64,000 nucleotides of DNA from Streptomyces roseoverticillatus (lineage in GTDB: Bacteria; Actinomycetota; Actinomycetes; Streptomycetales; Streptomycetaceae): NCBI RefSeq assembly GCF_000719265.1, contig NZ_JOFL01000005.1, positions 62,001 to 126,000 of the forward strand, read 5' to 3'. Shown piece by piece: positions 47,745 to 57,584 of the stretch (within the stretch, counting starts at the first letter, position 1; every line of letters begins with the position of its first letter). The notes beneath the pieces were generated by a model. The model saw only the letters and a list, made by a program, of their open reading frames with translations, searched no databases and was not told the DNA's origin. Both the position numbers and the translations under genes were made by a program.

Positions 47745-47798
47745 CTTGCCTTCCGCCGCAACGGCCATCAGCCACCGCGGCGGTTTCCGGCGGTGCCG
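47745..47798 (+). repeat. Dispersed GC-rich palindromic element, copy C
   Basis: CTTGCCTTCCGCCGCAACGG, a variable middle with CACCGCGGCGG, then TTTCCGGCGGTGCCG. Its right end pairs with GGCACCGCCG about 20 bp downstream, the same extension as copy B1. It lies in the 276-bp rsmB-rpe gap. Confidence 0.65.
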
Positions 47799-47863
47799 CA
47801 CAGCCTGAGGCCGGTCCGGCACCGCCGAGCCGGCCGGTGGGGGCTGCTCCGCCGCGGCGGCGG

Positions 47864-47888
47864 AGTGAAGAGGCGGGGCCTCTTCACT
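47864..47888 (+). terminator. Hairpin upstream of rpe
   Basis: An 11-bp stem (47864-47874 with 47878-47888), loop GGG, about 200 bp after rsmB. Confidence 0.5.
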
Positions 47889-47943
47889 GCTGAGGGGGAG
47901 GCCCCCGCACAAGTGAGCGCAGCGGACATGGCAGGCTTAAGGC

Positions 47944-48630
47944 ATGGCCGCGCAGATCAACCCCAGCATCCTGTCCGCCGACTTCGCCCGGCTCGCCGAC
48001 GAGGCCGAGGCGGTCAAGGGCGCCGACTGGCTCCACGTCGACGTCATGGACAACCACTTCGTCCCCAACCTCACCCTCGGCGTGCCGATCGTCGAGTCGC
48101 TGAGCCGGGCCACGGACACCCCGCTGGACTGCCACCTGATGATCGAGGACCCGGACCGCTGGGCGCCGCAGTACGTGGAGGCCGGTGCCGGGTCGGTGAC
48201 CTTCCACGCGGAGGCCGCCGCCGCGCCGGTGCGGCTCGCACGGGAGATCCGGGCGAAGGGCGCCCGCGCGTCGATGGCGCTGAAGCCGGCGACGCCGATC
48301 GAGCCGTACGAGGACCTGCTGCCCGAGCTGGACATGCTGCTGATCATGACGGTCGAGCCCGGCTTCGGTGGCCAGGCGTTCCTGGACATCATGCTGCCCA
48401 AGATCCGCCGCACCCGGGAGCTGATCTCGCGGCACGGCCTGCAGATGTGGCTGCAGGTCGACGGCGGCGTCTCGGCGGAGACGATCGAGCGGTGCGCGGA
48501 GGCCGGCGCGGACGTGTTCGTGGCCGGATCCGCCGTCTACGGTACGGAGGACCCGGCGGCGACCGTACGGGCCCTGCGCGCCCAGGCGGAGCGCGTGACG
48601 GCCGGTGCGGCCTGGGCCTGCGGGCACTGA
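47944..48630 (+). CDS. rpe: Ribulose-phosphate 3-epimerase
   Basis: 228 residues from ATG 47944. TIM barrel with [31 protein letters not shown] (metal and catalytic Asp), [20 protein letters not shown] and [12 protein letters not shown]. It interconverts ribulose- and xylulose-5-phosphate. Confidence 0.97.
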   Translation: MAAQINPSILSADFARLADEAEAVKGADWLHVDVMDNHFVPNLTLGVPIVESLSRATDTPLDCHLMIEDPDRWAPQYVEAGAGSVTFHAEAAAAPVRLAREIRAKGARASMALKPATPIEPYEDLLPELDMLLIMTVEPGFGGQAFLDIMLPKIRRTRELISRHGLQMWLQVDGGVSAETIERCAEAGADVFVAGSAVYGTEDPAATVRALRAQAERVTAGAAWACGH

Positions 48631-48704
48631 GCGGGGTGCCGCGCTCGCCCGAAATGCTGAGCGCGAAGGTCAGGGTCTGATCAAGGACCGCCGTTTCTGA
48701 CAGG

Positions 48705-49772
48705 ATGACGGTGGAGTCCAAGCTCGAACAGTGTGAGAACAGTGAGGAGACGGTGGTGTCGACGGGCCGTTCAGCCACGCCGATGGGGCCCGCCGAGCTG
48801 GTACAGGCGGCGGCCATGGCCCGCCGCTTCTACCTCGAGGGCAAATCGAAGATCCAGATCGCCGAGGAGTTCGGCGTGAGCCGCTTCAAGGTCGCCCGGG
48901 TGCTGGAGACGGCGCTCGAACGCGATCTCGTGCGGATCGAGATCCGGGTCCCCGCCGAGCTGGACGCGGAGCGCTCCGACGCGCTGCGCGCCCGCTACGG
49001 CCTGCGCCACGCGGTGGTCGTGGAGTCCCCCGCCGATGCCGCGGACGACGCGCCCGACCCCGAGAACCTCGGCGAGGTGGCTGCGGACCTGCTCGGCGAG
49101 CTGGTGCACGAGGGCGACGTGCTGGGCCTCGCCTGGGGCCGCTCGACCATCCACATGGCCGCGGCGCTGCACCGGCTGCCCCCGTGCACCGTCGTCCAGC
49201 TCACGGGCGTCTACGACGCGGGCACGGCGGAGCGCGGCTCGGTGGAGGCCGTGCGCCGCGCCGCGCAGGTCTCCGGCGGCGAGGCGCACCCGATCTACGC
49301 GCCGATGCTGCTGCCGGACCCGGCCACGGCCGCCGCGCTGCGCGGCCAGACGGGCATCGCGCGCGCCTTCGACTACTTCGACAAGGTGACGGTCGCGGCG
49401 GTCTCCATCGGCTCGTGGGCGCCGGGCATCTCGACGGTCTACGACATGCTGACCGAGGAGGAGCGGGCCCACTACGCCTCCCTGGGCGCCGCCGCGGAGA
49501 TGTCCGCGCACCTCTTCGACGCCGATGGCCGGCGGATCGGCCGTGACCTGGGCGAGCGCTGCATCACGGTCGAGGCGGACCGGCTGCGCCGGATACCGGA
49601 GGTCGTCGCGATCGCGGGCGGCCGGCGCAAGGCGGCGGCGATCGGCGCGGTGCTGCGGTCCGGGCTGGTCACGAGCCTGGTCACGGACACCACGGCCGCG
49701 GACTACCTCCTCAGCGAGACGGGCCCGGGCCCCCGTCCGGCCCTCGACCGGGCGGACCCGGACGGGTCGTAG
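48705..49772 (+). CDS. SorC/DeoR-family sugar-binding transcriptional regulator
   Basis: 355 residues from ATG 48705; GTG 48753 is an alternative start close to the conserved part. The HTH (about 35-65) includes FYLEGKSKIQIAEEFGVSRF. A sugar-phosphate-sensing SorC domain (about 80-335) follows with GLAWGRSTIHMAAAL and VQLTGVYDAG. Effector and targets are unknown; nearness to rpe suggests a pentose-phosphate sugar, but this is inference. Confidence 0.9.
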   Translation: MTVESKLEQCENSEETVVSTGRSATPMGPAELVQAAAMARRFYLEGKSKIQIAEEFGVSRFKVARVLETALERDLVRIEIRVPAELDAERSDALRARYGLRHAVVVESPADAADDAPDPENLGEVAADLLGELVHEGDVLGLAWGRSTIHMAAALHRLPPCTVVQLTGVYDAGTAERGSVEAVRRAAQVSGGEAHPIYAPMLLPDPATAAALRGQTGIARAFDYFDKVTVAAVSIGSWAPGISTVYDMLTEEERAHYASLGAAAEMSAHLFDADGRRIGRDLGERCITVEADRLRRIPEVVAIAGGRRKAAAIGAVLRSGLVTSLVTDTTAADYLLSETGPGPRPALDRADPDGS

Positions 49773-49817
49773 CCGCGCACCCCGCAGTGGCGGGGCGGTC
49801 TTCTCGAAGCTGATCCC

Positions 49818-49863
49818 CGAACGCCGGGCGGGCTGGACGCAGATCCAGCCCGCCCGGCGTTCG
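49818..49863. repeat. Bidirectional hairpin, streptomycete-type intergenic palindrome
   Basis: A perfect 20-bp stem (49818-49837 with 49844-49863), loop CGCAGA. The arm CGAACGCCGGGCGGGCTGGA is, from memory, a motif found between genes all over Streptomyces chromosomes. Here it ends two convergent genes and probably acts as a terminator both ways. Confidence 0.75.
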
Positions 49864-49891
49864 GCGTTCGAGGAGTGCGAGGCGCGGGACG

Positions 49892-50503
49892 TCAGTGCGC
49901 GGAGCGCGCCGCCGCCCGGCGGTGCTGCGCCGCCTTCGCGCGGTTGCCGCAGATCGCCATCGAGCACCAGCGGCGCCGCCTGCCCACCGACTTGTCGACG
50001 AACCGGCCGCTGCAGTCGTGGCCGTCGCAGATGCGCAGCCGCGCGCGGGTGTCCGCGGCGCCGAGCAGCGCGGCGGCGTCGGCGGCGATCCGGCACAGCG
50101 CCTGCCGGGCGTCCGGCGGCGCGGTGTCCGTACGGAAGACGGCCGCGCCGTCGTCTCCCACATCGAGGCGCGGGGGGTGCTCCGCGAGGCGCGCCAGCCA
50201 CTCGTTGATCGTCCGGGCCGCGGCGCCGGGGAACGCCTCGCCCGCGACGGCCGCCCGGTACCCGGCGTCAATGGCCTCGCGCAGCTCCCTCGCCTGCACG
50301 AGGAGCGCCTCGTCCACCGCGACCTCTTCCGGGGTGACCTCCGCTGCGGCGAACCACTCGGCGAGGTCGCCGGGGTGCACGAGCAGCTCCCGGCCGCCCT
50401 TGAAGCGGTCCCTGCGGGTGTTGACGAAGTCAACGCTCAGCCGGCCGCCGTACCAGACCCAGCGGTCCGGCACCCGGCGATCTCGCACCTGTTCCACAGC
50501 CAT
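49892..50503 (-). CDS. CGNR zinc-finger protein (putative stress-type regulator)
   Basis: 203 residues. An ABATE/DUF1470-type N-terminal domain (about 15-145, starting WYGGRLSVDFVNTRRDRF) is followed by a C-terminal CGNR zinc finger, CDGHDCSGRFVDKS and RRRWCSMAICGNRAKA, with four Cys. Such proteins are thought to bind DNA and respond to a ligand. It faces away from an MFS gene across a 69-bp shared promoter region with a palindrome, so it may control that exporter. Confidence 0.9.
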   Translation of the reverse strand: MAVEQVRDRRVPDRWVWYGGRLSVDFVNTRRDRFKGGRELLVHPGDLAEWFAAAEVTPEEVAVDEALLVQARELREAIDAGYRAAVAGEAFPGAAARTINEWLARLAEHPPRLDVGDDGAAVFRTDTAPPDARQALCRIAADAAALLGAADTRARLRICDGHDCSGRFVDKSVGRRRRWCSMAICGNRAKAAQHRRAAARSAH

Positions 50504-50513
50504 AACCCCATGT

Positions 50514-50536
50514 TAGGTTACGCGGACCGAGTAACC
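50514..50536. promoter_or_regulatory. Shared promoter/operator between CGNR and MFS genes
   Basis: TAGGTT (50514-50519) fits a -10 for the MFS gene, with a weak TTCCAC 17 bp before it. It overlaps an inverted repeat, GGTTAC (50516-50521) and GTAACC (50531-50536), a good place for a regulator to block transcription. Confidence 0.4.
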
Positions 50537-50572
50537 GTACTACCGGTTAGCAGCCGGGGGAGAGGTTGTGCG

Positions 50573-51949
50573 ATGTCCCAGCAGACAGCGGCCGGAGCGC
50601 CGGGACCGGGGCGGGCGGGCGCCGCGAAGGTCTGGCTCTTAGCCCTCGGCATGTTCGCGATCGGCACGGACCTGTTCATCGTGTCCGGGCTGCTGCCGGC
50701 GCTCGGCGGCGAACTGCACCTGTCCACGGCCGCCGCCGGCCAGACGGTCACCGTCTTCGCGATCGCGTACGCCGTCGCCGCGCCGGTCCTCGCGAGCGTC
50801 ACCTCCCGGCTCGACCGGCGCACCCTGCTGCTGGCCGTGCTCATCGTCTTCGCCGCGGGCAACGCGCTCTCGGCCGTCGCCCCGGGCTACGCCGTGCTGC
50901 TCCTCAGCCGCGTCGTCGCCGGTGCGGCCGCCGCGCTCTACGCCTCCACCGCCTCCGCGGTCGCCGCCCGCGTCACCGCGCCCGAGCGCCGCGGCCGCGC
51001 CCTCGCGATCGTCTACGCGGGCATGACCAGCGCCATCGCCCTGGGCGTCCCGATCGGCAACGCGATCGGCGAACTCTCCTCGTGGCGCTGGGCGTTCGGC
51101 TTCGTCGCCCTGCTCGCCCTCGTCACCGCGCTCGGCGCGGCGGCCGGCATCCCGTCCGTGGCGGGCAATCCGGGCCTCGGCGTCCGCGAGCGCCTCGCCG
51201 CCGTGCGCATCGAGCGCGCCCCCACCGCGATGCTGACCACCACGCTCTGGGTCGTCGGCACCTTCGTCGTCTACACCTACCTCGGCACCCTGCTGGAGGA
51301 GATCAGCGGCGCCTCCGACGCGGACCGCACCTGGCTGCTCCTGCTGTTCGGCACCGGCAGCTTCGCCGGCGTCATGGCGGGCGGCCGGCTCGCCGACCGC
51401 GTCGACTCCACCCGCGGCCTCGCCGGCACGGTCGCCGTGCTCGCCGTCGTCCTCGCCGCCCTCGGCCCCGCCCTGCACTCCGTCGCCGGCGCGGCCGTGG
51501 GCCTGGCCGTCTGGGGTCTCGTCCACTGGGCGAGCTTCCCGCTCATCCAGCACCGCCTGCTCTCCATCGGCGGCAAGAACGGGGACATGCTCCTGGCGCT
51601 GAACAACAGCGCCGTCTACGTCGGGCAGACCGCCGCGGCCGTGGTCGGCGGGCTCTTCGCCGGTGCCGGCGGGCTGGGCCGGCTGCCCCTGGCCGGCGCG
51701 GGCTTCGAGGTGCTCGCGCTCCTCGCCCTCGCGACCGGCGCGCGGCGCGCCGATCGCGGACCTCGCGGAGGCGGAGATCCCCGGTATGACGTAAAAGCAG
51801 GCAAGCCGGACGCCTCGGGCGATGCCACAGGGCTCGTCCGGGACGCTTGGCCGAAGTCACAGAATGCGACGCGAGTTCGCCACAACGGCCCGGAATCGTG
51901 GATGATGGGTCCAGGAACCTCAGCCCGTTCCGGTGTCGGCCCGGTCTGA
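50573..51949 (+). CDS. MFS transporter (DHA1-like), TTA codon and probable C-terminal frameshift
   Basis: 458 residues from ATG 50573 (GGGGGAGAGG upstream). Twelve hydrophobic helices lie between residues ~18 and ~390, with the MFS motif SRLDRRTLL after helix 2. It resembles drug/sugar exporters of the DHA1 type. Codon 23 is TTA (50639-50641), so translation should need the bldA tRNA. After about residue 390 the composition turns non-coding. In the +1 frame the same DNA reads APIADLAEAEIPGMT and stops at 51794, a natural end near residue 407, so one base seems to have been gained (or two lost) near 51740-51750. Confidence 0.88.
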   Translation: MSQQTAAGAPGPGRAGAAKVWLLALGMFAIGTDLFIVSGLLPALGGELHLSTAAAGQTVTVFAIAYAVAAPVLASVTSRLDRRTLLLAVLIVFAAGNALSAVAPGYAVLLLSRVVAGAAAALYASTASAVAARVTAPERRGRALAIVYAGMTSAIALGVPIGNAIGELSSWRWAFGFVALLALVTALGAAAGIPSVAGNPGLGVRERLAAVRIERAPTAMLTTTLWVVGTFVVYTYLGTLLEEISGASDADRTWLLLLFGTGSFAGVMAGGRLADRVDSTRGLAGTVAVLAVVLAALGPALHSVAGAAVGLAVWGLVHWASFPLIQHRLLSIGGKNGDMLLALNNSAVYVGQTAAAVVGGLFAGAGGLGRLPLAGAGFEVLALLALATGARRADRGPRGGGDPRYDVKAGKPDASGDATGLVRDAWPKSQNATRVRHNGPESWMMGPGTSARSGVGPV

Positions 51950-53437
<1,488 letters not shown>

Positions 53438-53452
53438 TCCTCAACCCCTGAG

Positions 53453-53491
53453 AGGGGCGTGACCCGGTTCGCCGGGTCACGCCCCTTTTTT
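53453..53491 (+). terminator. Rho-independent terminator after guaB1
   Basis: A perfect 15-bp stem (53453-53467 with 53472-53486), TTCG loop, followed by T residues to 53491; the most classical terminator in the window. The following 278 bp (to 53769) hold only the permease leader; I see no gene. Confidence 0.93.
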
Positions 53492-53769
53492 GCTGCCCCT
53501 GTACCGATTCATAACGCGACGTGCAACGATCACCCGTTTCGGAACCCCGGACGCAATGATCAGCCGGGCATACGCAAGAATGGTGCATTACGAGCGTGGG
53601 CCCTGACCTCGTAGGGTCTGCGCAGAACGTGGAGTGGCGGGTACCGCTTGCTCGGCGGTACCCCCTCGCTACGGGTTTGCTCTGTCATGCCCGCGTGCCC
53701 CGGTGCCGCCGTGGGCCGCCGCTTCCTGACCGGCATCCCCCGACCGGCAGTCATGAACGGAGCACCCCC

Positions 53770-55548
53770 GTGTTGGACCAAGGCACCGCGCCCCCCGTCA
53801 CCGGTGACAAGCGGCGCACCCCGCCGCAGGCCGCCGGCTTCGGCGCCCGCCTGATGCGCCGCAAGCCCGTCGAGCGACTGGTCGCCGAGGGCGGCCAGGG
53901 CGAGGGCGGCACCCTGCGCCGTTCGCTCGGCATGTGGCAGCTGACCATGATCAGCATCGGCGCCACCCTCGGCACCGGCATCTTCGTCGTGCTCGGCGAG
54001 GCCGTTCCCGACGCCGGCCCGGCCGTCGTGATCTCCTTCGTGCTCGCCGGTGTCACGGCGCTGTTCTCGGCCCTGTCCTACGCCGAGCTGGCCGGCACCA
54101 TCCCGGTCTCCGGATCCTCGTACTCCTACGCCTACGCCACCCTGGGCGAGGTCATCGCCTGGGTCTGCGGCTGGTGCCTGATCCTGGAGTACGGCGTCTC
54201 CGTCGCGGCCGTGGCCGTCGGCTGGGGGCAGTACCTCAACGAGCTCCTCGACGGCACCATCGGCGTCACCATCCCGGCCGCCCTGGCCAACCCGCCCGGC
54301 ACCGACGGCGGCATCTTCAACCTGCCCGCCCTGCTCGTCGTGCTGCTGTGCATGGCCTTCCTGATCGGCGGCGCCAAGGAGAGCGCCCGCGCCAACACGA
54401 TCATGGTCGGCGTGAAGATCGTGGCCCTGCTGCTCTTCTGCGCCGTGGCCTTCACCGGCATCCGCGCCGGCAACTACACGCCCTTCATGCCGCTCGGCCT
54501 CGGCGGCGTCAGCGCCGCGGGCGCCACGCTCTTCTTCTCGTACATCGGCTTCGACGCCGCCTCTACCGCCGGTGAGGAGGCCAAGAACCCGAAGAAGGAC
54601 CTGCCCAAGGCGATCATGCTGTCGCTGCTGATCGTCACGGTGCTGTACGTGCTGGTCGCCGCCGTCGCGGTCGGCGCCATGCCGTGGGGCGACTTCCAGG
54701 GCTCCGAGGCCGCCCTCGCCGGGATCATGAAGGACGTCACCGGCCAGAGCTTCTGGGCCGTCCTGCTCGCCGCCGGCGCCGTCATCGCCATCGCCAGCGT
54801 CGTCCTCACCGTCCTCTACGGGCAGACCCGCATCCTCTTCGCGATGTCCCGCGACGGCCTGGTCCCCAAGGCCTTCGCCAAGGTCAACCGCAAGGGCGTG
54901 CCGCTGGCCAACACCGTGATCGTCTCGCTGTTCTGCGGCGTCCTGGCCGCCGCGATCCCGCTCGGCCAGCTCGCCGACGCCACCAGCATCGGCACGCTCT
55001 TCGCCTTCGCCCTGGTGAACGTCGCCGTCATCGTGCTGCGCTTCACCCGCCCCGACATGCACCGCAGCTTCCGGGTGCCGTTCTCGGGCGTGCGCGTCCA
55101 GCTGGGCGGGACGCAGGTGCCGCTCGGCCTGATCTTCCCGGTCCTGGGCTTCGCGATGTGCGTCTACATGATGCTCAGCCTCGACGTCATCACCTGGGAG
55201 GTCTTCGGCGGCTGGATGCTCGTCGGCCTGGTGATCTACTTCGCCTACGGCATGCGCCGCTCGCGCCTGGCCACCGACGGGCCCGCCGGGGTCGCCCTGG
55301 TGAAGGAGCCGGTGACCGAGAAGGCAGGCGCCAAGACGGGCGCCAAGGGAGGCGTGAAGGCGGGCGTCAAGGCCGGAGCGAAGACCGGCGCCAAGGCCGG
55401 GGCTCAGACGGCCAAGAAGGCCGCCGCCCCGGCGGCGAAGGCGGCGAAGGCCGGGAACGCGGCCGGGTCCGGGGCCGCACCCCGCACGAAGGCCACCGGC
55501 AAGGGCCGGCCGCAGCCGCGGAAGAAGTCGCGCGGCAAGAAGAAGTGA
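53770..55548 (+). CDS. Cationic amino-acid permease (APC superfamily, CAT type)
   Basis: 592 residues from GTG 53770 (GGAG upstream); an open frame to 53596 lacks coding character. The APC fold has about 12 helices (about 55-475), with LTMISIGATLGTGIFVVLGE in helix 1 and FFSYIGFDAASTAGEEAKNP, the CAT signature. The C-terminal ~95 residues are a Lys/Ala/Gly-rich tail with repeated GAKTGAKGG-type units, probably cytoplasmic. The downstream regulator and lysine-degrading genes suggest lysine or arginine uptake. Confidence 0.9.
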   Translation: MLDQGTAPPVTGDKRRTPPQAAGFGARLMRRKPVERLVAEGGQGEGGTLRRSLGMWQLTMISIGATLGTGIFVVLGEAVPDAGPAVVISFVLAGVTALFSALSYAELAGTIPVSGSSYSYAYATLGEVIAWVCGWCLILEYGVSVAAVAVGWGQYLNELLDGTIGVTIPAALANPPGTDGGIFNLPALLVVLLCMAFLIGGAKESARANTIMVGVKIVALLLFCAVAFTGIRAGNYTPFMPLGLGGVSAAGATLFFSYIGFDAASTAGEEAKNPKKDLPKAIMLSLLIVTVLYVLVAAVAVGAMPWGDFQGSEAALAGIMKDVTGQSFWAVLLAAGAVIAIASVVLTVLYGQTRILFAMSRDGLVPKAFAKVNRKGVPLANTVIVSLFCGVLAAAIPLGQLADATSIGTLFAFALVNVAVIVLRFTRPDMHRSFRVPFSGVRVQLGGTQVPLGLIFPVLGFAMCVYMMLSLDVITWEVFGGWMLVGLVIYFAYGMRRSRLATDGPAGVALVKEPVTEKAGAKTGAKGGVKAGVKAGAKTGAKAGAQTAKKAAAPAAKAAKAGNAAGSGAAPRTKATGKGRPQPRKKSRGKKK

Positions 55549-55571
55549 CCTCCCGCCCGTCACTCCCGTGA

Positions 55572-55614
55572 TCCTGCCCGCCGGGTACGCCGTCCGCGGA
55601 CCCGGCGGGCAGGA
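55572..55614 (+). terminator. First hairpin after the permease
   Basis: A 15-bp perfect stem (55572-55586 with 55600-55614) around a 13-nt loop, 23 bp after the stop. Confidence 0.7.
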
Positions 55615-55620
55615 CGGGAT

Positions 55621-55657
55621 CAGCGCACCGCCTCCGGCTACCGGGGGCGGTGCGCTG
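55621..55657 (+). terminator. Second hairpin after the permease
   Basis: A 12-bp perfect stem (55621-55632 with 55646-55657), directly following the first; together they isolate the regulator gene. Confidence 0.65.
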
Positions 55658-55741
55658 CGTTCGGGTCGGGAACACGGCCGGGGACGTGATCTACTGCTCA
55701 TAGAAGCAGCTGGTTACCCGTAGAAAAGTGATCCACCCGCC

Positions 55742-56197
55742 GTGCGATTGAATGAGCTCGACGAACGCATCGTGCATGCCCTGGCCGAGGACGCCAGGCG
55801 CTCCTACGCCGACATCGGCGCGGAGGTCGGCCTGTCCGCGCCGGCAGTGAAGCGGCGCGTGGACAGGCTGCGCGCCGAGGGCGCCATCACCGGTTTCACC
55901 GTCCGCGTGGACCCCGCTGCCCTCGGCTGGGAGACGGAAGGCTTCATCGAGATCTACTGCCGCCGCAACACCTCGCCCGAGGCGATCCACCGCGGCCTGT
56001 CGCGCTACCCCGAAGTGGCCTCGGCGTCCACCGTCACCGGCGAGGCGGACGCCCTCGTGCAGGTCTTCGCCTCCGACATGCGCCACTTCGAGCGCGTGCT
56101 GGAGCGCATCGCCGGAGAGCCGTTCGTCGAGCGCACCAAGTCGGTGCTCGTCCTCTCCCCGCTGCTGCGCCGCTTCAGCTCCGGCGCGCCCTCCTGA
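55742..56197 (+). CDS. Lrp/AsnC-family transcriptional regulator
   Basis: 151 residues from GTG 55742. The N-terminal HTH (MRLNELDERIVHALAEDARR, then IGAEVGLSAPAVKRRVDRL) is followed by a RAM/AsnC_trans_reg sensor domain (about 65-140) with VTGEADALVQVFASD. Lrp-type proteins sense amino acids. Its place between a cationic amino-acid permease and davA/davB makes lysine the most likely effector (inference). It is followed 8 bp later by a LysR gene. Confidence 0.92.
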   Translation: MRLNELDERIVHALAEDARRSYADIGAEVGLSAPAVKRRVDRLRAEGAITGFTVRVDPAALGWETEGFIEIYCRRNTSPEAIHRGLSRYPEVASASTVTGEADALVQVFASDMRHFERVLERIAGEPFVERTKSVLVLSPLLRRFSSGAPS

Positions 56198-56205
56198 GCC
56201 CCGCC

Positions 56206-57156
56206 GTGCCCGAAGAAGCGCCCCGGAGACCCGGACCGGGATCGCCGGCCGGGCAGCTGGCCAAGGCCGACCTGAACCTGCTCGTGGCCCTCGACGCCCT
56301 CCTCGACGAGGAGAGCGTCACGGCCGCCGCCGACCGCCTCGGCCTGTCCGGCCCCGCCATGAGCCGCACCCTCGGCCGCATCCGCCGGGCCCTGGGCGAC
56401 CCCGTGCTCGTCCGGGCCGGCCGCCACATGGTGCCCACGCCGCGCGCCCTCGCCATGCGGGCCGAGGTGCGGCGCGTCCTCGCCGACGCCCGCGCCCTCT
56501 TCACCACCCCGGCCCCCTGCGACCCGGCCGCCCTGGAGCGCGCCTTCACCCTCAGCGCCCACGACAGCCAGGTGCTGGCCTTCGGCGCCCCGCTCCTCGG
56601 CCGCGCCGCCCGCGAGGCCCCCGGCGTCACCCTCCGCTTCCTCACCGAGGGCGCCACCGGCGTCCCCTCCCTGCGCGACGGCACCCTCGACCTGGAGATC
56701 GGCGTCATCGACCGCAGCGAACCCGAGATACGCGTCGAACCCCTCCTGACGGACCGCATGGTCGGCGTCGCCCGGCCCGGCCACCCGCTCCTCGACGGGC
56801 CCGTCACCGCGCGCCGGTACGCCGCCGCCGGCCATCTCCTCGACTCCCGGCGCGGCCGCCTCTCCGGGCCCGTCGACGAGGCCCTAGCCGCGCACGGGCT
56901 GCGCCGCCGGGTCGTCGGCACGGCCCCCACCTTCGCCTCGGCCCTGTTCGTCATCGCGGGCAGCGACGCCGTCGGGCTCGTCCCGGAGCGGGCCGCCCGG
57001 CCGGCCGCGACCGCCCTCGGGCTCGTGACCTTCGAGGTCCCCCTCGACCTCCCGCCCCTGCACTTCTCCATGGCCTGGCACCCCCGCCAGGAGGAGGACA
57101 GCGGGCATCGCTGGCTGCGGGACGTCGTGCGCGACGTCGCCTGCGGCACGGCTTGA
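56206..57156 (+). CDS. LysR-family transcriptional regulator
   Basis: 316 residues from GTG 56206. The HTH (about 18-75) shows LNLLVALDALLDEESVTAAA and RLGLSGPAMSRTLGRIRRAL. The effector domain (about 105-300) resembles the NodD-like/PbtR group. It is probably co-transcribed with the AsnC-type gene before it. Target unknown; davA/davB downstream are candidates. Confidence 0.9.
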   Translation: MPEEAPRRPGPGSPAGQLAKADLNLLVALDALLDEESVTAAADRLGLSGPAMSRTLGRIRRALGDPVLVRAGRHMVPTPRALAMRAEVRRVLADARALFTTPAPCDPAALERAFTLSAHDSQVLAFGAPLLGRAAREAPGVTLRFLTEGATGVPSLRDGTLDLEIGVIDRSEPEIRVEPLLTDRMVGVARPGHPLLDGPVTARRYAAAGHLLDSRRGRLSGPVDEALAAHGLRRRVVGTAPTFASALFVIAGSDAVGLVPERAARPAATALGLVTFEVPLDLPPLHFSMAWHPRQEEDSGHRWLRDVVRDVACGTA

Positions 57157-57177
57157 GCCCCCACGGCTCACGGTAGG

Positions 57178-57220
57178 GCTGCGCCGCGGGGGCTGATCGC
57201 CGTGGCGGCGGATGGTGAAG
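57178..57220 (-). repeat. Dispersed GC-rich palindromic element, copy D1 (reversed)
   Basis: On the minus strand it reads CCATCCGCCGCCACGGCGAT then CAGCCCCCGCGGCGCAGC, matching the left and middle parts of the family. It faces copy D2 across about 52 bp that hold a CGCCGGCGCACGTGCGCCGG palindrome. Confidence 0.65.
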
Positions 57221-57272
57221 GGCGGAGCCCACGGTCCGGGCGCCGGCGCACGTGCGCCGGGCCGCGCACCCT

Positions 57273-57321
57273 CTTCCGCCGCAGCGGTCCGCCACCCCCG
57301 CGGCGCAGCCCGGCGGTGCCG
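57273..57321 (+). repeat. Dispersed GC-rich palindromic element, copy D2
   Basis: CTTCCGCCGCAGCGGTCCGC, then CACCCCCGCGGCGCAGCC and CGGCGGTGCCG. With D1 it forms an inverted pair in the 428-bp gene-free stretch 57157-57584. The rest of the stretch (57322-57584) is the davA leader; I see no further gene there. Confidence 0.65.
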
Positions 57322-57584
57322 GACCCGCCTCGGCGCTCCGTCCCCCGGAAGCGGCCCCGACGGCCCCCGCCGTACCCCCCAGTAAGGACCACGCAACGAA
57401 TCGCGCCGAAACGACAGAAAGGCGCAACGAATCGCTCACCCTCGCGCAACGGACGCGCCTTGTCCGGTCAGGACGGCGACCCGTACCGTCAAGGCGTCTT
57501 AACGCACGTCCCCGCAAGGGCAACCCGCACGCCCCCCGCAGGGGCACCCGCACCGCCCCCTCCGACCAGGTGAAGTGAGGCCGC

